From NCBI GenBank assembly GCA_000018565.1, contig CP000875.1, forward strand, positions 2,805,199-2,869,198: a DNA stretch of 64,000 nt, read 5' to 3'. Positions 55,927 through 64,000 of this stretch are shown in pieces (the first letter of the stretch is position 1; every line of letters starts with the position of its first letter). The DNA is from Herpetosiphon aurantiacus DSM 785 (GTDB lineage: Bacteria; Chloroflexota; Chloroflexia; Chloroflexales; Herpetosiphonaceae). The position numbers and the translations under genes were made by a program. The notes under the pieces were generated by a model. The model saw only the letters and a list, made by a program, of their open reading frames with translations, had not been told where the DNA came from and ran no database searches.

Positions 55927-56926
55927 GGTTGTTGTCGCCGCAATTGGCTTGCTAGGGGTCATTACCTATGCGATTTTGGCAGGCGCTGATTTTGGCGGTG
56001 GGATCTGGGATTTATTGGCGTGGGGGCCGAGGCGCACCCAACAACGCGAAGCAATTGCCCATGCGGTTGGCCCCGTTTGGGAGGCCAACCATGTGTGGCT
56101 GATTTTCATTATTGTCGTGCTGTTTACAGGCTTTCCTACTGCGTTTGCGGCGTTGAGCATTGGGCTATTCGCACCATTTCATCTCGCGCTATTGGGGATT
56201 ATCCTGCGGGGCGCGGCTTTTGTGTTTCGAGCCTATAGCCCGCAAAAAGAGCAACAACCAAGCCAGAGCAGCCAGCGTTGGGGTACGATTTTTGGCGCAG
56301 CCAGCGTTATTACCCCAGTGATTTTGGGCATGACGCTGAGTGCAGTTTCGGCAGGCCAATTACGGGTAATTGATGGCGTTGTGCAAAGTGAGGGCATTGT
56401 TTGGATGACCCCATTGGCAATTGCGATGGGGTTATTAGCCTTGGCGTTATGTGCTTATCTCGCCGCCGTCTATATGACGATTGAAACGCGCGACGAATTA
56501 CAGGCTGATTTTCGTCAACGCGCCTTGCTAGCTGGTACAGCGGTGGTTGGTTTATCCTTATTAAGTCTGCCATTACTCTATTTCACCGCTCAACATCTAT
56601 GGGAAGGTTTGATCAGCGTTCGTGCCGCGCCAGTATTGACGATTGGTCTACTTGCCGCCTTACTTTCAGGCTGGGCCTTATTGCGTTGGCGCTTTCAACT
56701 TGCACGCGGCGCAGCGATTGTGCAAATTAGCTGTTTGCTAGCAGGCTGGGGCATCGCTCAATATCCCTACATCATTTATCCCGATATCACGTTGGCCACA
56801 GCGTCAGCTCCTCGTGCCACCCTGATTTTTATTTTGGTGGCCTTGCCCTTGGGGTTGTTAATCTTATTGCCATCATTGTGGTTTCTGTTCAAGGTGTTTA
56901 AAAGTGCACCACGTGAGGATGCATAG
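55916..56926 (+). CDS. cydB: Cytochrome bd oxidase subunit II
   Basis: 336 residues. N-terminal LLGVITYAILAGADFGGGIWDLLAWG, GPVWEANHVWLIFIIVVLFTGFP, and several helices to the end are typical CydB. ATG at 55916, with GAGG 7 bases upstream inside cydA and the cydA stop at 55926; translation is probably coupled. No cydX or cydDC genes follow. Confidence 0.95.
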   Translation: MPLEVVVAAIGLLGVITYAILAGADFGGGIWDLLAWGPRRTQQREAIAHAVGPVWEANHVWLIFIIVVLFTGFPTAFAALSIGLFAPFHLALLGIILRGAAFVFRAYSPQKEQQPSQSSQRWGTIFGAASVITPVILGMTLSAVSAGQLRVIDGVVQSEGIVWMTPLAIAMGLLALALCAYLAAVYMTIETRDELQADFRQRALLAGTAVVGLSLLSLPLLYFTAQHLWEGLISVRAAPVLTIGLLAALLSGWALLRWRFQLARGAAIVQISCLLAGWGIAQYPYIIYPDITLATASAPRATLIFILVALPLGLLILLPSLWFLFKVFKSAPREDA

Positions 56927-56987
56927 CTTGCATTCTCGTGTGGCATAATCTCTGCTAAACCCTACCACATAATGGCGATTTAAGGCG

Positions 56988-57046
56988 TGCAGGGGGAATT
57001 AAAGCCCCCTGCATTCCCCTCCGACAGAGGGACGGAAAAGTAGCGA
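56988..57046. repeat. Dispersed palindromic repeat, copy A
   Basis: Hairpin GCAGGGGG-AATTAAA-GCCCCCTGC followed by a CCCTCCGACAGAGGGACGGAA element. Nearly the same pair (GCAGGGGGATTAAAGCCCCC, then CCGCCTTGAGGCGGGACGGAA) is at about 60984-61040. Lies between the ends of cydB and the convergent acyltransferase gene. Confidence 0.75.
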
Positions 57047-57066
57047 ATCGCGAGTTGCAAGAAAAA

Positions 57067-57693
57067 TTACTCGGCTTTGGGGGCTTTAATTTGCACTGTG
57101 CCCTGCTTTTCAGGGAAGCGACCAACCGACATACGCTCGTAAAATTCACGTAATACGGCAAAATCGGCATCGATATCACCAGTTGGGTAGAGCATTGGGC
57201 CAAAGCCAAGCACTTTACGCTCGTAGTTGATATAGCTCATGCCAATTGGAATTTTGGCATTCAGCGCAATGTAGTAAAAGCCGGTTTTCCAATGATCGGT
57301 TGCTTTGCGCGTGCCCTCGGGCGCAACCACCAACACCAATTTTTCGTGGCGCTCGATCTCATCGACAACCTGTTGGACTGCGTTGTAAGTTTTATCGCGA
57401 CGAATCGGAATCCCACCCAACCAACGCATCATCGTTTTGAAGGGAAAGCGAAACAACGAATGCTTGCCAATCCAATAGATGCGCAGCTGCTTTGAGAACG
57501 TTGCCAGTAACATCACCGCAAAATCCCAATTGGAGGTGTGATAGGCTCCAATCGCGATCCATTTTGGTTCAGTTGGCACAGTGCCTTCAACCTGCCAACC
57601 AAATATCTTGAGCAACAATTGCGCTAGCCAACGCAACGAACGACCTGGTTGTAACGAAAGTCGAGATGGACGAAAGCCACGAAATCGCTTCAT
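57067..57693 (-). CDS. Lysophospholipid acyltransferase (PlsC-like)
   Basis: 208 residues. Acyltransferase motifs: GAYHTSNWDFAV (H-x4-D), GGIPIRRDK and VVAPEGTRK, then IPIGMSYINYERK. The N-terminal hydrophobic segment (LLLKIFGW) suggests membrane association. It would acylate a glycerol-phosphate-type acceptor in lipid synthesis. It follows hisS on the same strand with a 51-bp gap that holds a hairpin. Confidence 0.8.
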   Translation of the reverse strand: MKRFRGFRPSRLSLQPGRSLRWLAQLLLKIFGWQVEGTVPTEPKWIAIGAYHTSNWDFAVMLLATFSKQLRIYWIGKHSLFRFPFKTMMRWLGGIPIRRDKTYNAVQQVVDEIERHEKLVLVVAPEGTRKATDHWKTGFYYIALNAKIPIGMSYINYERKVLGFGPMLYPTGDIDADFAVLREFYERMSVGRFPEKQGTVQIKAPKAE

Positions 57694-57709
57694 TGATGGT
57701 TCCTGTTGG

Positions 57710-57734
57710 GGCGCTGAGGGTTTAGCTCAGCGCC
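57710..57734 (-). terminator. Hairpin between hisS and the acyltransferase gene
   Basis: Stem GGCGCTGAG / CTCAGCGCC with a 7-base loop, 10 bp past the hisS stop. The T-run is before, not after, the stem on the minus strand, so it is weak as an intrinsic terminator; it may be an attenuating or processing hairpin. Confidence 0.35.
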
Positions 57735-57744
57735 AAAAGTTGGA

Positions 57745-59049
57745 TTATTGGGCCGCTTTGATTGCCGCTACGATCGCATCACGCGCTACAGCTTGTTGCT
57801 GACCCGAGCGTAAATCTTTGAGCTGTACTACGCCTGCAGCCAAATCATCGGGGCCAAGCACCAAGGCAAAATTCGCACCCTTGCGATCTGCCTCTTTGAA
57901 CTGGTTGGCAATTTTGACTGGACTATACGCGGTCAATACACTCAGGCCAGCTACCCGCAATTCGCCCGCCAAGCGCAGGCTCTCATTTTGAAAATCGCCA
58001 GCAAATAAGGTAACATAGGCATCGATCGTGCGCTCTGGGCGTGGCCCCATATTAAGCTCAAGCATCAAATCAAACAAGCGTTCAAGCCCAAAAGCACAGC
58101 CAACCGTCGGCAACGAGCGTTTGCTAAACATACCCACCAAATTGTCGTAGCGGCCACCGCCCAATAACGAACCCATCGGTGGCGAATCGAGCACGGCCTC
58201 GAACACACAGCCCGTATAGTAGGATAAGCCGCGAGCCAAGCTAGGCGCAATCGTAAAACTATCGGCTGGCACGCCAAAGCTCGTCAATACCTCGCAGATG
58301 GTGCGCAAGGCCGCAACCGCTGCCAAAGCTGGCGGATCGTTGGCTAGCACGCTTTCCATTTCGGCCAACACCGCTTCGATCGAGCCGCTAATCCCGACGA
58401 AGTGCAACACACGCTCAGCAGCTTCGGCACTCACGCCACTTTTGAGCAATTCGTTGCGCACACCGTCATTGCCAATTTTATCGAGCTTATCGATCGCGCG
58501 ATATACTCCACCTGCCTCGTTTTCGGGCACACCTGCTACCCGCGCCAACCCACTCAAGATTTCGCGGTGATTGAGCAAGACTTTTGCACCAGTAAAGCCT
58601 AAAGCTCGCAAGCCTTCAACGACCACCGCCACAATTTCAGCATCGGCAATCGGGCTATCTACCCCAACAATATCGGCATCAAGCTGCCAAAATTCGCGGT
58701 AGCGACCACGAGCTTGGCGTTCGCCGCGATACGATTGGCCGAGCGCATAGCGTTTGAAGGGCATAGTTAATTTGCCTTCGTTTTGGGCCACCACCCGCGC
58801 CAAGGGCACAGTTTGGTCGTAACGCAAGGTCAAAGCATCATCGCCATATTTCAAACGATACAGCAATTTTTCTTCATCGCCAATCTTGCCTTCGAGCGTT
58901 TCCGAATATTCGACAATCGGTGTGGAAAGTGGCTCAAAGCCATAGCGCTCTAAAATACCAATCAAGGTATCGGTGATAAAACGCCGCAAGCGCATAGCTT
59001 CGGGCAAGTGATCGCGCATGCCTTTGTAGGCGCGAGGAGTAATTGGCAT
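57745..59049 (-). CDS. hisS: Histidyl-tRNA synthetase
   Basis: 434 residues, class II synthetase. Motif 2 region (YRGERQARGRYREFWQLDADIVG), GLSYYTGCVFE, LGGGRYDNL, GCAFGLERL (motif 3) and a C-terminal anticodon-binding domain (VTLFAGDFQNESLRLAGELR) are present. The N-terminal PRAYKGMRDHLPEAMRLRR fits HisS. AAGGAA precedes the ATG. Charges tRNA-His. Confidence 0.95.
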   Translation of the reverse strand: MPITPRAYKGMRDHLPEAMRLRRFITDTLIGILERYGFEPLSTPIVEYSETLEGKIGDEEKLLYRLKYGDDALTLRYDQTVPLARVVAQNEGKLTMPFKRYALGQSYRGERQARGRYREFWQLDADIVGVDSPIADAEIVAVVVEGLRALGFTGAKVLLNHREILSGLARVAGVPENEAGGVYRAIDKLDKIGNDGVRNELLKSGVSAEAAERVLHFVGISGSIEAVLAEMESVLANDPPALAAVAALRTICEVLTSFGVPADSFTIAPSLARGLSYYTGCVFEAVLDSPPMGSLLGGGRYDNLVGMFSKRSLPTVGCAFGLERLFDLMLELNMGPRPERTIDAYVTLFAGDFQNESLRLAGELRVAGLSVLTAYSPVKIANQFKEADRKGANFALVLGPDDLAAGVVQLKDLRSGQQQAVARDAIVAAIKAAQ

Positions 59050-59090
59050 AATTTTAGTTCCTTATCCAAACGGGCATCAGCCCACAAGCG

Positions 59091-60698
59091 CTAGCGTTTG
59101 AGCGAAACTCCAGTTAAATCTAGCTCACCCAAAGCCGTAATCATGTAACCATCAACATACGATTTTACCAAGGAATAATCAACAGTATGCACCAAAGGAA
59201 TGACCACAAAATCACTGAGCAATTGCTCTTCGGCTTGGCGATAGAGTGCCCCACGTTTTTCAGCATCGGCCTCGGCTTTGGCTTGCTCAATCAGTTGATC
59301 AAACTTCGCGTTGCTGTAATTGGTGCGATTGTATTGACCCTTGCTGCCAAACAACACCTCTAAAAAGTTTTGTGGATCGGGATAGTCGGCGATCCAACTG
59401 AGGTCATACAAATGATAATTATCGCGCTCAAGTGCTGCCAAATAATCGCCAAATTGATCTTGACCACGAATTTCAATCGTTACCCCAAGCTCATCTTTGG
59501 CAATTTGGGCCAGCAAACCTACCCCGCTACCGCTGCTATAGCCAATAATCGGCGGAAACTTTTCAACGCTACCATAGCTCGATTCGCTGATTAGTTGTTT
59601 GGCACGGGCAATATCGGCGTTTGGCTCAGGCAAACGTTCTGGCTCGGCTCCAGGCATGCCAGGTGGCAAAATCCCCCGGGCTGCGACCACCGAGCCATTG
59701 TACGAAACATCGGCCAATTTAACCCGATCGATCAACAAATAAAAGGCTTCGCGCACCTTCGGATCGTCAAATGGCGGTTGATTCACATTCAAGCCAATAT
59801 AGCTTAATTGCAACTGTGGCGTGATCCGCAGCTCAGCGTGCAACGGATCAGCCTCATCATTAATCCGATCAAGATCATAGCTGCCAATGCCCGTCACGTC
59901 GATTTCGCCCTGCTCATACAACCCCAGCGGATTACTACCTTCCGCCCCAATCAGATAGGTAATCCGATCCAATTTGGGGGCAGTGCCATAGTAGTATGGG
60001 TTGGGCACAAGCTCCATGCGGCGGCGATGATTCCATAGATCGAGCATAAACGGGCCTGAGCCATTGGGTTTTTCGAGCCAATCGCTATTGTCCTCAACTG
60101 TGCGCCGATCGAGCACAAAGGCTGGCGGGTGAGTCAATTTGAGCAAAAATAGCGAGCTTGGCTGGCGCAGCGTAATCGCGATTGTTTGATCATCAACCAC
60201 CTTGACCCCACTGAGCGAGTTGGCTTGCCCAGTCACTTTTTCAAGCACTCCAGCAACATCATCGAGGTAGGTTGGCGAAACAATTGAGCCAAGGCTAGGG
60301 TCGGTGGCCCGTTCGAGACTCCAACGCACATCTTCAGCAGTAATCGGCGTACCATCGGCAAAGCGTGCATTCGAGCGCAGTTTAAAGGTATATACCGTGC
60401 CATCAGCCGAAACATCGATCGTTTCAGCTAAATCGGGGACTGCTTCAAGCTCGTTGTTGAGCGTCACCAAACCGCTAAACATCAAGCGGGCAATAAAACC
60501 GCTGGTCGTATCGCCAACCAATGCTGGGTCGATCGTCGCTGGATCATCGCCAAGCGTCAAAATAAAATTGCCGCCGCCACCAGCTTGGCTTTGGGCTACT
60601 GGAGTTGATGCAGGTGCTGGGGTAGCTTGGTTGCTCCCAAGATCGCAGCCAACTAAAACCAGTAGCAAGAGACCTAAAATCGATAAACGTTTATCCAT
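59091..60698 (-). CDS. Peptide/nickel-type (family 5) ABC substrate-binding lipoprotein
   Basis: 535 residues. Lipobox LVGC at about residue 18, then a linker and an SBP_bac_5 domain: DDPATIDPALVGDTTSGFIARLMFSGLV near the start, YTFKLRSNARFADGTPITAEDVRWSLER, and a C-terminal LYDLSWIADYPDPQNFLE. Binds oligopeptides or similar ligands outside the cell. No permease or ATPase is adjacent. ATG at 60698 (GAGGAAG 7 bases upstream) is chosen over a longer GTG-type frame. TATAAT lies on the minus strand at 60748-60743. Confidence 0.88.
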   Translation of the reverse strand: MDKRLSILGLLLLVLVGCDLGSNQATPAPASTPVAQSQAGGGGNFILTLGDDPATIDPALVGDTTSGFIARLMFSGLVTLNNELEAVPDLAETIDVSADGTVYTFKLRSNARFADGTPITAEDVRWSLERATDPSLGSIVSPTYLDDVAGVLEKVTGQANSLSGVKVVDDQTIAITLRQPSSLFLLKLTHPPAFVLDRRTVEDNSDWLEKPNGSGPFMLDLWNHRRRMELVPNPYYYGTAPKLDRITYLIGAEGSNPLGLYEQGEIDVTGIGSYDLDRINDEADPLHAELRITPQLQLSYIGLNVNQPPFDDPKVREAFYLLIDRVKLADVSYNGSVVAARGILPPGMPGAEPERLPEPNADIARAKQLISESSYGSVEKFPPIIGYSSGSGVGLLAQIAKDELGVTIEIRGQDQFGDYLAALERDNYHLYDLSWIADYPDPQNFLEVLFGSKGQYNRTNYSNAKFDQLIEQAKAEADAEKRGALYRQAEEQLLSDFVVIPLVHTVDYSLVKSYVDGYMITALGELDLTGVSLKR

Positions 60699-60728
60699 AG
60701 CACTTCCTCGCTCAGATCCCGTCCACAA

Positions 60729-61094
60729 GCGACGGTTGAACTATTATAATCCACACGAATGGCACGAAGAACGCCCTTCGTGCCATTATTCAGGGGCTAT
60801 TGCCTTCGCGCAAAAACCACATTGTTGGATACCGCGTTACGTCCCCTCGCCCCCAACCCCTCTCCCACTACGGCGGGCGAAGGGAGTTCTAATGGTCATC
60901 GATAGGTTGGTTTCAAAAGTGTTCCGTATCGAACCACGAATCCCGTGGTTCATCGATGGATCTCTGCTCACCACCCTATGTCCTTGAGGGGGTGCAGGGG
61001 GATTAAAGCCCCCTGCGTCTCCCGCCTTGAGGCGGGACGGAAGGGTGGTGATTATCAATGATTTAATTAAAACCTATAAACCATGACATCGAAT
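60729..61094. repeat. Intergenic stretch with dispersed palindromic repeats, copy B
   Basis: No gene. It holds GGCACGAAG / CTTCGTGCC (60761-60784), a CCCCTCGCCCCCAACCCCTC-type block (60841-60890) related to that at 50177, an imperfect CCACGAATCCCGTGG palindrome near 60939, and a second copy of the GCAGGGGG-ATTAAA-GCCCCCTGC element with its GGCGGGACGGAA partner (60984-61040). Confidence 0.7.
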
Positions 61095-61385
61095 TTATTG
61101 AGCAGCGGCAAAAATCCGATCAATCGTATCGGCCAAGCCAAAATCTTTCTCGGTAATGCCTTTTTCATCATGGGTAGATAGGGCAATCGTCACTTTATTG
61201 TAGCGAATATCAATATCGGGGTGATGATTGACTTCCTCAGCAGCATCGGCAATCCGCCGCACAAACTCAATCGCAAATGGAAAAGTCGCTAAACCATAGG
61301 TTTTGCTAATTTGTCCATCAACGACCGTCCAACCTGAACGCTGCTCTAATGCTTGCTGCAATGCTGCCTTGGCCAAAACTGGCAT
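61095..61385 (-). CDS. Pterin-4a-carbinolamine dehydratase-like protein
   Basis: 96 residues, the family length. The signature EEVNHHPDIDIRYNKVTIALSTHDEKGITEKD contains the active-site His-His-Pro and a late His. It dehydrates 4a-hydroxytetrahydropterin to recycle pterin cofactor, though many bacterial copies stand alone without phenylalanine hydroxylase. ATG at 61385 with GGAGTGA upstream; the longer frame to 61451 overlaps the glycosyltransferase. 26 bp after the GT4 gene. Confidence 0.88.
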   Translation of the reverse strand: MPVLAKAALQQALEQRSGWTVVDGQISKTYGLATFPFAIEFVRRIADAAEEVNHHPDIDIRYNKVTIALSTHDEKGITEKDFGLADTIDRIFAAAQ

Positions 61386-61411
61386 AGTCACTCCTTTGTA
61401 GACACTTGGCG

Positions 61412-62683
61412 CTACATGGCTCCAACCACATCGGCATATGGTTCGCCACACACAACATGATCATACAACTCACGAATATCGTGGGCAACTGCGGCCCAGC
61501 TATAGCGTTGGGCTGCTTGCACGCCGTTGCGGCCTAATTGTAAACGCAAAGGCTCATCATTCAAGAGCAAACTAATTTTTTCGGCTAAAGCTTCGGGATC
61601 TTCGCGCGGCACCAGTAGGCCCGTTTCGCCGTCACGCACGGTGTAGCGCAAACCACCAACGTTGGAAGCTATCACTGGCGTGCCACAGGCCATGGCTTCG
61701 AGCGCCACCATGCCAAACGATTCGTAGTGCGATGGCACCACCACCATATCGGCAGCACTATAAAACAAAGGCAATTTGCGCTGATCTTGCGATCCTTGGA
61801 AGGTGACCAAATGGCCTATGCCTAATTCGCCCTGCAAACGCCGCAAACGCCGCATTTCGCTGCTCCATTGATCTGGGGTTTCGCGCCGATCGCCGCCAAT
61901 AATCGCCAAACAAATATCGCCACGTAACGAGGGCTGTTGCTCAGCCAACAAGGCCATCGAACGTAGCAGCGTATCAATTCCCTTGAGTGGCTCGATCCGC
62001 CCGACAAACAGCAACATACGATGAGGATGCGGCGGCACGCCTAATTCATTGCGGGCAATTTGATGCGCAATCGGGTGGAAATGCTCAACATCAACCCCAC
62101 ACGGCACAACCACAATCCGCTCACACTCAGCGTCATAGTGTTCGAGCATCTGAGCACGATCAAGCGGCGTAGCCGCAACAACTCGATCAACTTCGTGCAA
62201 CAGCATGCGTTCGATCGCGATTCGTTGTTCAGTTTCAGCTTCATCGCCACGGGCAATTGTATTTTTCATCGCCCCCAAGGTGTGAAACATATGAATAACT
62301 GGTGTACCCCAAGCTTGGCGTAACTCTAGCGCGGCAACGCCAGAGAGCCAATAATGGCTATGAATCACATCGTAATGAATATCTTCGCCATCAGCAACAC
62401 AGCGAATCCGATGGACAAATTCTGGTAAATAATCCAAAACCCAATTCTTATCGTAGGGCGCAGCCGGGCCGACACGCACCGCAAACACCCGCACATTTGG
62501 CGCAAGATTGGTAATCAACGGTGTGTGAGGGTCTTGCGACCGAGTATAAATATCGACCGCCACCCCTTGGCGACCCAACTCACGGCTTAATTCACGAACA
62601 TAAACATTCATACCACCAGCTTCTTTACCACCCAAAGCAGCTAGAGGACTCGAATGGACACTCAACATTGCAACGCGGCGCAC
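61412..62683 (-). CDS. GT4 glycosyltransferase
   Basis: 423 residues, GT-B fold. N-terminal LSVHSSPLAALGGKEAGGMNVYVRELSREL with the glycine-rich acceptor loop, ESFGMVALEAMACGTPVIASNVGG in the C-terminal domain with the E-x7-E motif, and VPCGVDVEHFHP. Related in pattern to MshA, sucrose-phosphate synthase and similar retaining transferases; the donor and acceptor are not known. GTG at 62683 with GGGAGG 5 bases upstream is preferred to a longer ATG-start frame at 62719. No mycothiol genes are near, so MshA function is not claimed. Confidence 0.85.
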   Translation of the reverse strand: MRRVAMLSVHSSPLAALGGKEAGGMNVYVRELSRELGRQGVAVDIYTRSQDPHTPLITNLAPNVRVFAVRVGPAAPYDKNWVLDYLPEFVHRIRCVADGEDIHYDVIHSHYWLSGVAALELRQAWGTPVIHMFHTLGAMKNTIARGDEAETEQRIAIERMLLHEVDRVVAATPLDRAQMLEHYDAECERIVVVPCGVDVEHFHPIAHQIARNELGVPPHPHRMLLFVGRIEPLKGIDTLLRSMALLAEQQPSLRGDICLAIIGGDRRETPDQWSSEMRRLRRLQGELGIGHLVTFQGSQDQRKLPLFYSAADMVVVPSHYESFGMVALEAMACGTPVIASNVGGLRYTVRDGETGLLVPREDPEALAEKISLLLNDEPLRLQLGRNGVQAAQRYSWAAVAHDIRELYDHVVCGEPYADVVGAM

Positions 62684-62985
62684 AGCTACCTCCCGTGTGT
62701 GGTTTCTGATCATCAGCATACCACGAAACGCGCCATGCTTGCTGAATCCTAGGCCCGATTTCGAGTAGGGGTCAGGAGTTAGGGATCAGGAGCCAGAGTT
62801 TAGGGATCAGGTTTTAGCACAGAGGCGCAGAGAGAAGGATGAAGAATGAAGGATGAAGGATAAAGGATGAATCGCTCATTCGTGTAATTCGTGTAATTCG
62901 TGCAATTCGTGGCTAAAAACTTAGCCTTCGTGACCTTCGTGTCCTTCGTGGATCAAAAAACAATCTTCGCAGTTCAGCAACCTGG
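62684..62985. repeat. Intergenic stretch with short tandem repeats
   Basis: Three adjacent arrays: AAGGATG-like 7-bp units (62835-62869, five copies), ATTCGTGTA-like 9-bp units (62878-62913, four copies), and CCTTCGTGA-like 9-bp units (62925-62951, three copies). Before them TAGGGATCAGG occurs twice (about 62780 and 62801). No coding capacity. Confidence 0.75.
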
Positions 62986-63897
62986 CTATTCAGCTACGGC
63001 AATGGGGGTACTGGTTGGGATGGCAACAAGTTTAGCCGGAGCAGCACTAAGAATCATGCAGGGGTCATGCTCAGCATCGCAAATGCGTGGCAACGTTGGG
63101 GGAACGAGCAACGAATCAGTATCCAAATAGCCTTGATCATACAACGATTTGGCTGAATCACGGCCTTGCCAGCGCCAATGCCATGGCTCACTGGTGTAGC
63201 CCATTAATTCATAGGTAATCAACTCGCCATCGCGATATTTAATTGGGTACGATTGAACCCAGCCATATTTGTAGGCATTGGCATTGAGCCAATCTTTCAA
63301 CGGATCGGGAATTCGAAAGCCAATTTCGGGCGCACCTTGGGGCAATAAATCGACAGTCAAGCCAGTTTGATGTTCGCTGGTGCCAGGTTTGGCGCTGTAG
63401 GTGGCGGCATAGGCAATCGCCTGTTTACGGCTAATCGGCTTGCCAGTTTGGGCGGCACTGCTTAATTCATATTGCACCCAACCCTCGAAGGTGCTCGCTT
63501 GCTCAGCATACGAACGATAGGCCGAGCGAATTTCCAGCACAAAGCCATCACGGCGTGCAGCATCAATTAACGCTTTGAGATCGGCTACTGCCTCGCGGCG
63601 CAAAAGTTGGCCCGAACGCGAGCCACGCACGCCAGCCAAGCGCAAATCAAGCAATTCAGCCTCAGGATCAAGCGTCGGCAACAGTGGTACAGCAATCGGG
63701 GTTGGGGTATTCGTCGGGCGCGGCGTTAAGGTCGGCGTTGGCACAGACGTGCGGGTTGGCTTGGGTGTTGGGGTGGCGCTTGGCGCAATCAATACTGGTT
63801 GCAAAGGGACTTGGCGATCAGTAATCGCCGCCTGTGAAACAGTTCCACAGCCAACTAACAAGCCCAAACCGCATAGTGCGACCAGCAAAAACTTCAC
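62986..63897 (-). CDS. VanY-like D-alanyl-D-alanine carboxypeptidase lipoprotein
   Basis: 303 residues. Lipobox LLVGC at about residue 17, then a proline/threonine-rich linker and an M15B peptidase domain: LEIRSAYRSYAEQ, GTSEHQTGLTVDL (S-x-H-x6-D zinc site) and EPWHWRW with the Glu and His. It would trim D-Ala from peptidoglycan stem peptides outside the cell. GTG at 63897 (GGGGT about 7 bases upstream) gives a proper lipoprotein signal; the open frame extends to 63987 without a signal. Only about 100 bases remain to the window edge. Confidence 0.85.
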   Translation of the reverse strand: MKFLLVALCGLGLLVGCGTVSQAAITDRQVPLQPVLIAPSATPTPKPTRTSVPTPTLTPRPTNTPTPIAVPLLPTLDPEAELLDLRLAGVRGSRSGQLLRREAVADLKALIDAARRDGFVLEIRSAYRSYAEQASTFEGWVQYELSSAAQTGKPISRKQAIAYAATYSAKPGTSEHQTGLTVDLLPQGAPEIGFRIPDPLKDWLNANAYKYGWVQSYPIKYRDGELITYELMGYTSEPWHWRWQGRDSAKSLYDQGYLDTDSLLVPPTLPRICDAEHDPCMILSAAPAKLVAIPTSTPIAVAE

Positions 63898-64000
63898 GCA
63901 AAGACCCCAATTCGTCAGCCAACGGCTGCGATTGTACCAAAACGCCGTAATTATGCAACTAGGTAGTAGCCACGACCCCGCTCCCAATCGCAGCAGGAGC

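Noticed and set aside
61412..62683. GT4 enzyme as MshA of mycothiol synthesis
   Set aside because: The N-terminal pattern is similar, but no other mycothiol gene is in the window and such transferases are common with other substrates.

Overview
The window looks like chromosomal DNA of a Herpetosiphon-type Chloroflexota (filamentous gliding bacterium). This is inferred from content, not from a search: roughly 50% GC, very Gln/Ala-rich proteins, many proline/threonine-rich lipoproteins behind a GC lipobox, an NB-ARC/TPR regulator, a giant secreted RHS protein, a short-loop cytochrome bd oxidase and a complete type I-D CRISPR-Cas locus. No rRNA or tRNA gene was seen.

Left part (1-16.5 kb). It opens with the 3' part of an ATPase/TPR regulator, then a DUF1905-PHP pair. 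Next comes a TorT-like binding lipoprotein paired with a membrane sensor ending in an RsbR-type STAS domain, followed by an exported RidA-like protein, a cupin and a VOC protein. Two less ordinary clusters follow. One is a plus-strand trio (membrane TPR protein, LysM lipoprotein, subtilase without signal peptide; 8981-12798). The other is a minus-strand trio (terpenoid-synthase-like protein, membrane J-domain protein, unknown protein; 15269-12855). Three small paralogous proteins (7192, 15396, 15726) share a pattern that distantly recalls EF-Tu domain III.

Middle (16.5-27.1 kb). A 2494-residue secreted SpvB/RHS protein carries three tandem copies of an unfamiliar ~135-residue module just before its RHS core. 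After it come a DinB-family protein and a TetR-cytochrome P450 pair whose promoter carries two near-identical 16-bp palindromes.

CRISPR region (27.1-46.8 kb). Eight genes run cas10d-csc2-csc1-cas3'-cas6-cas4-cas1-cas2, with 4-bp overlaps or short gaps. Downstream are a ~220-bp leader and an array in which I counted 126 copies of a 37-bp repeat and 125 spacers. Cas10d (HD nuclease), Csc2 (Cas7), Csc1 (Cas5) and Cas6 would form the effector, Cas3' supplies the helicase, and Cas4-Cas1-Cas2 acquire spacers. The array ends inside the remnant of an ISKra4-like transposase gene. It holds a duplicated spacer and a block of four double-variant repeats flanked by canonical ones.

Right part (46.9-64 kb). 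A very large HEAT-repeat protein comes first, then a head-to-head pair of unknown small genes, a gamma-carbonic-anhydrase-like protein with a PhzF-like protein, a CapA-like lipoprotein, cydAB, and a minus-strand run: peptide-binding lipoprotein, hisS, acyltransferase, GT4 glycosyltransferase, pterin dehydratase and a VanY-like peptidase. Gaps here hold dispersed palindromic repeats and short tandem repeats.
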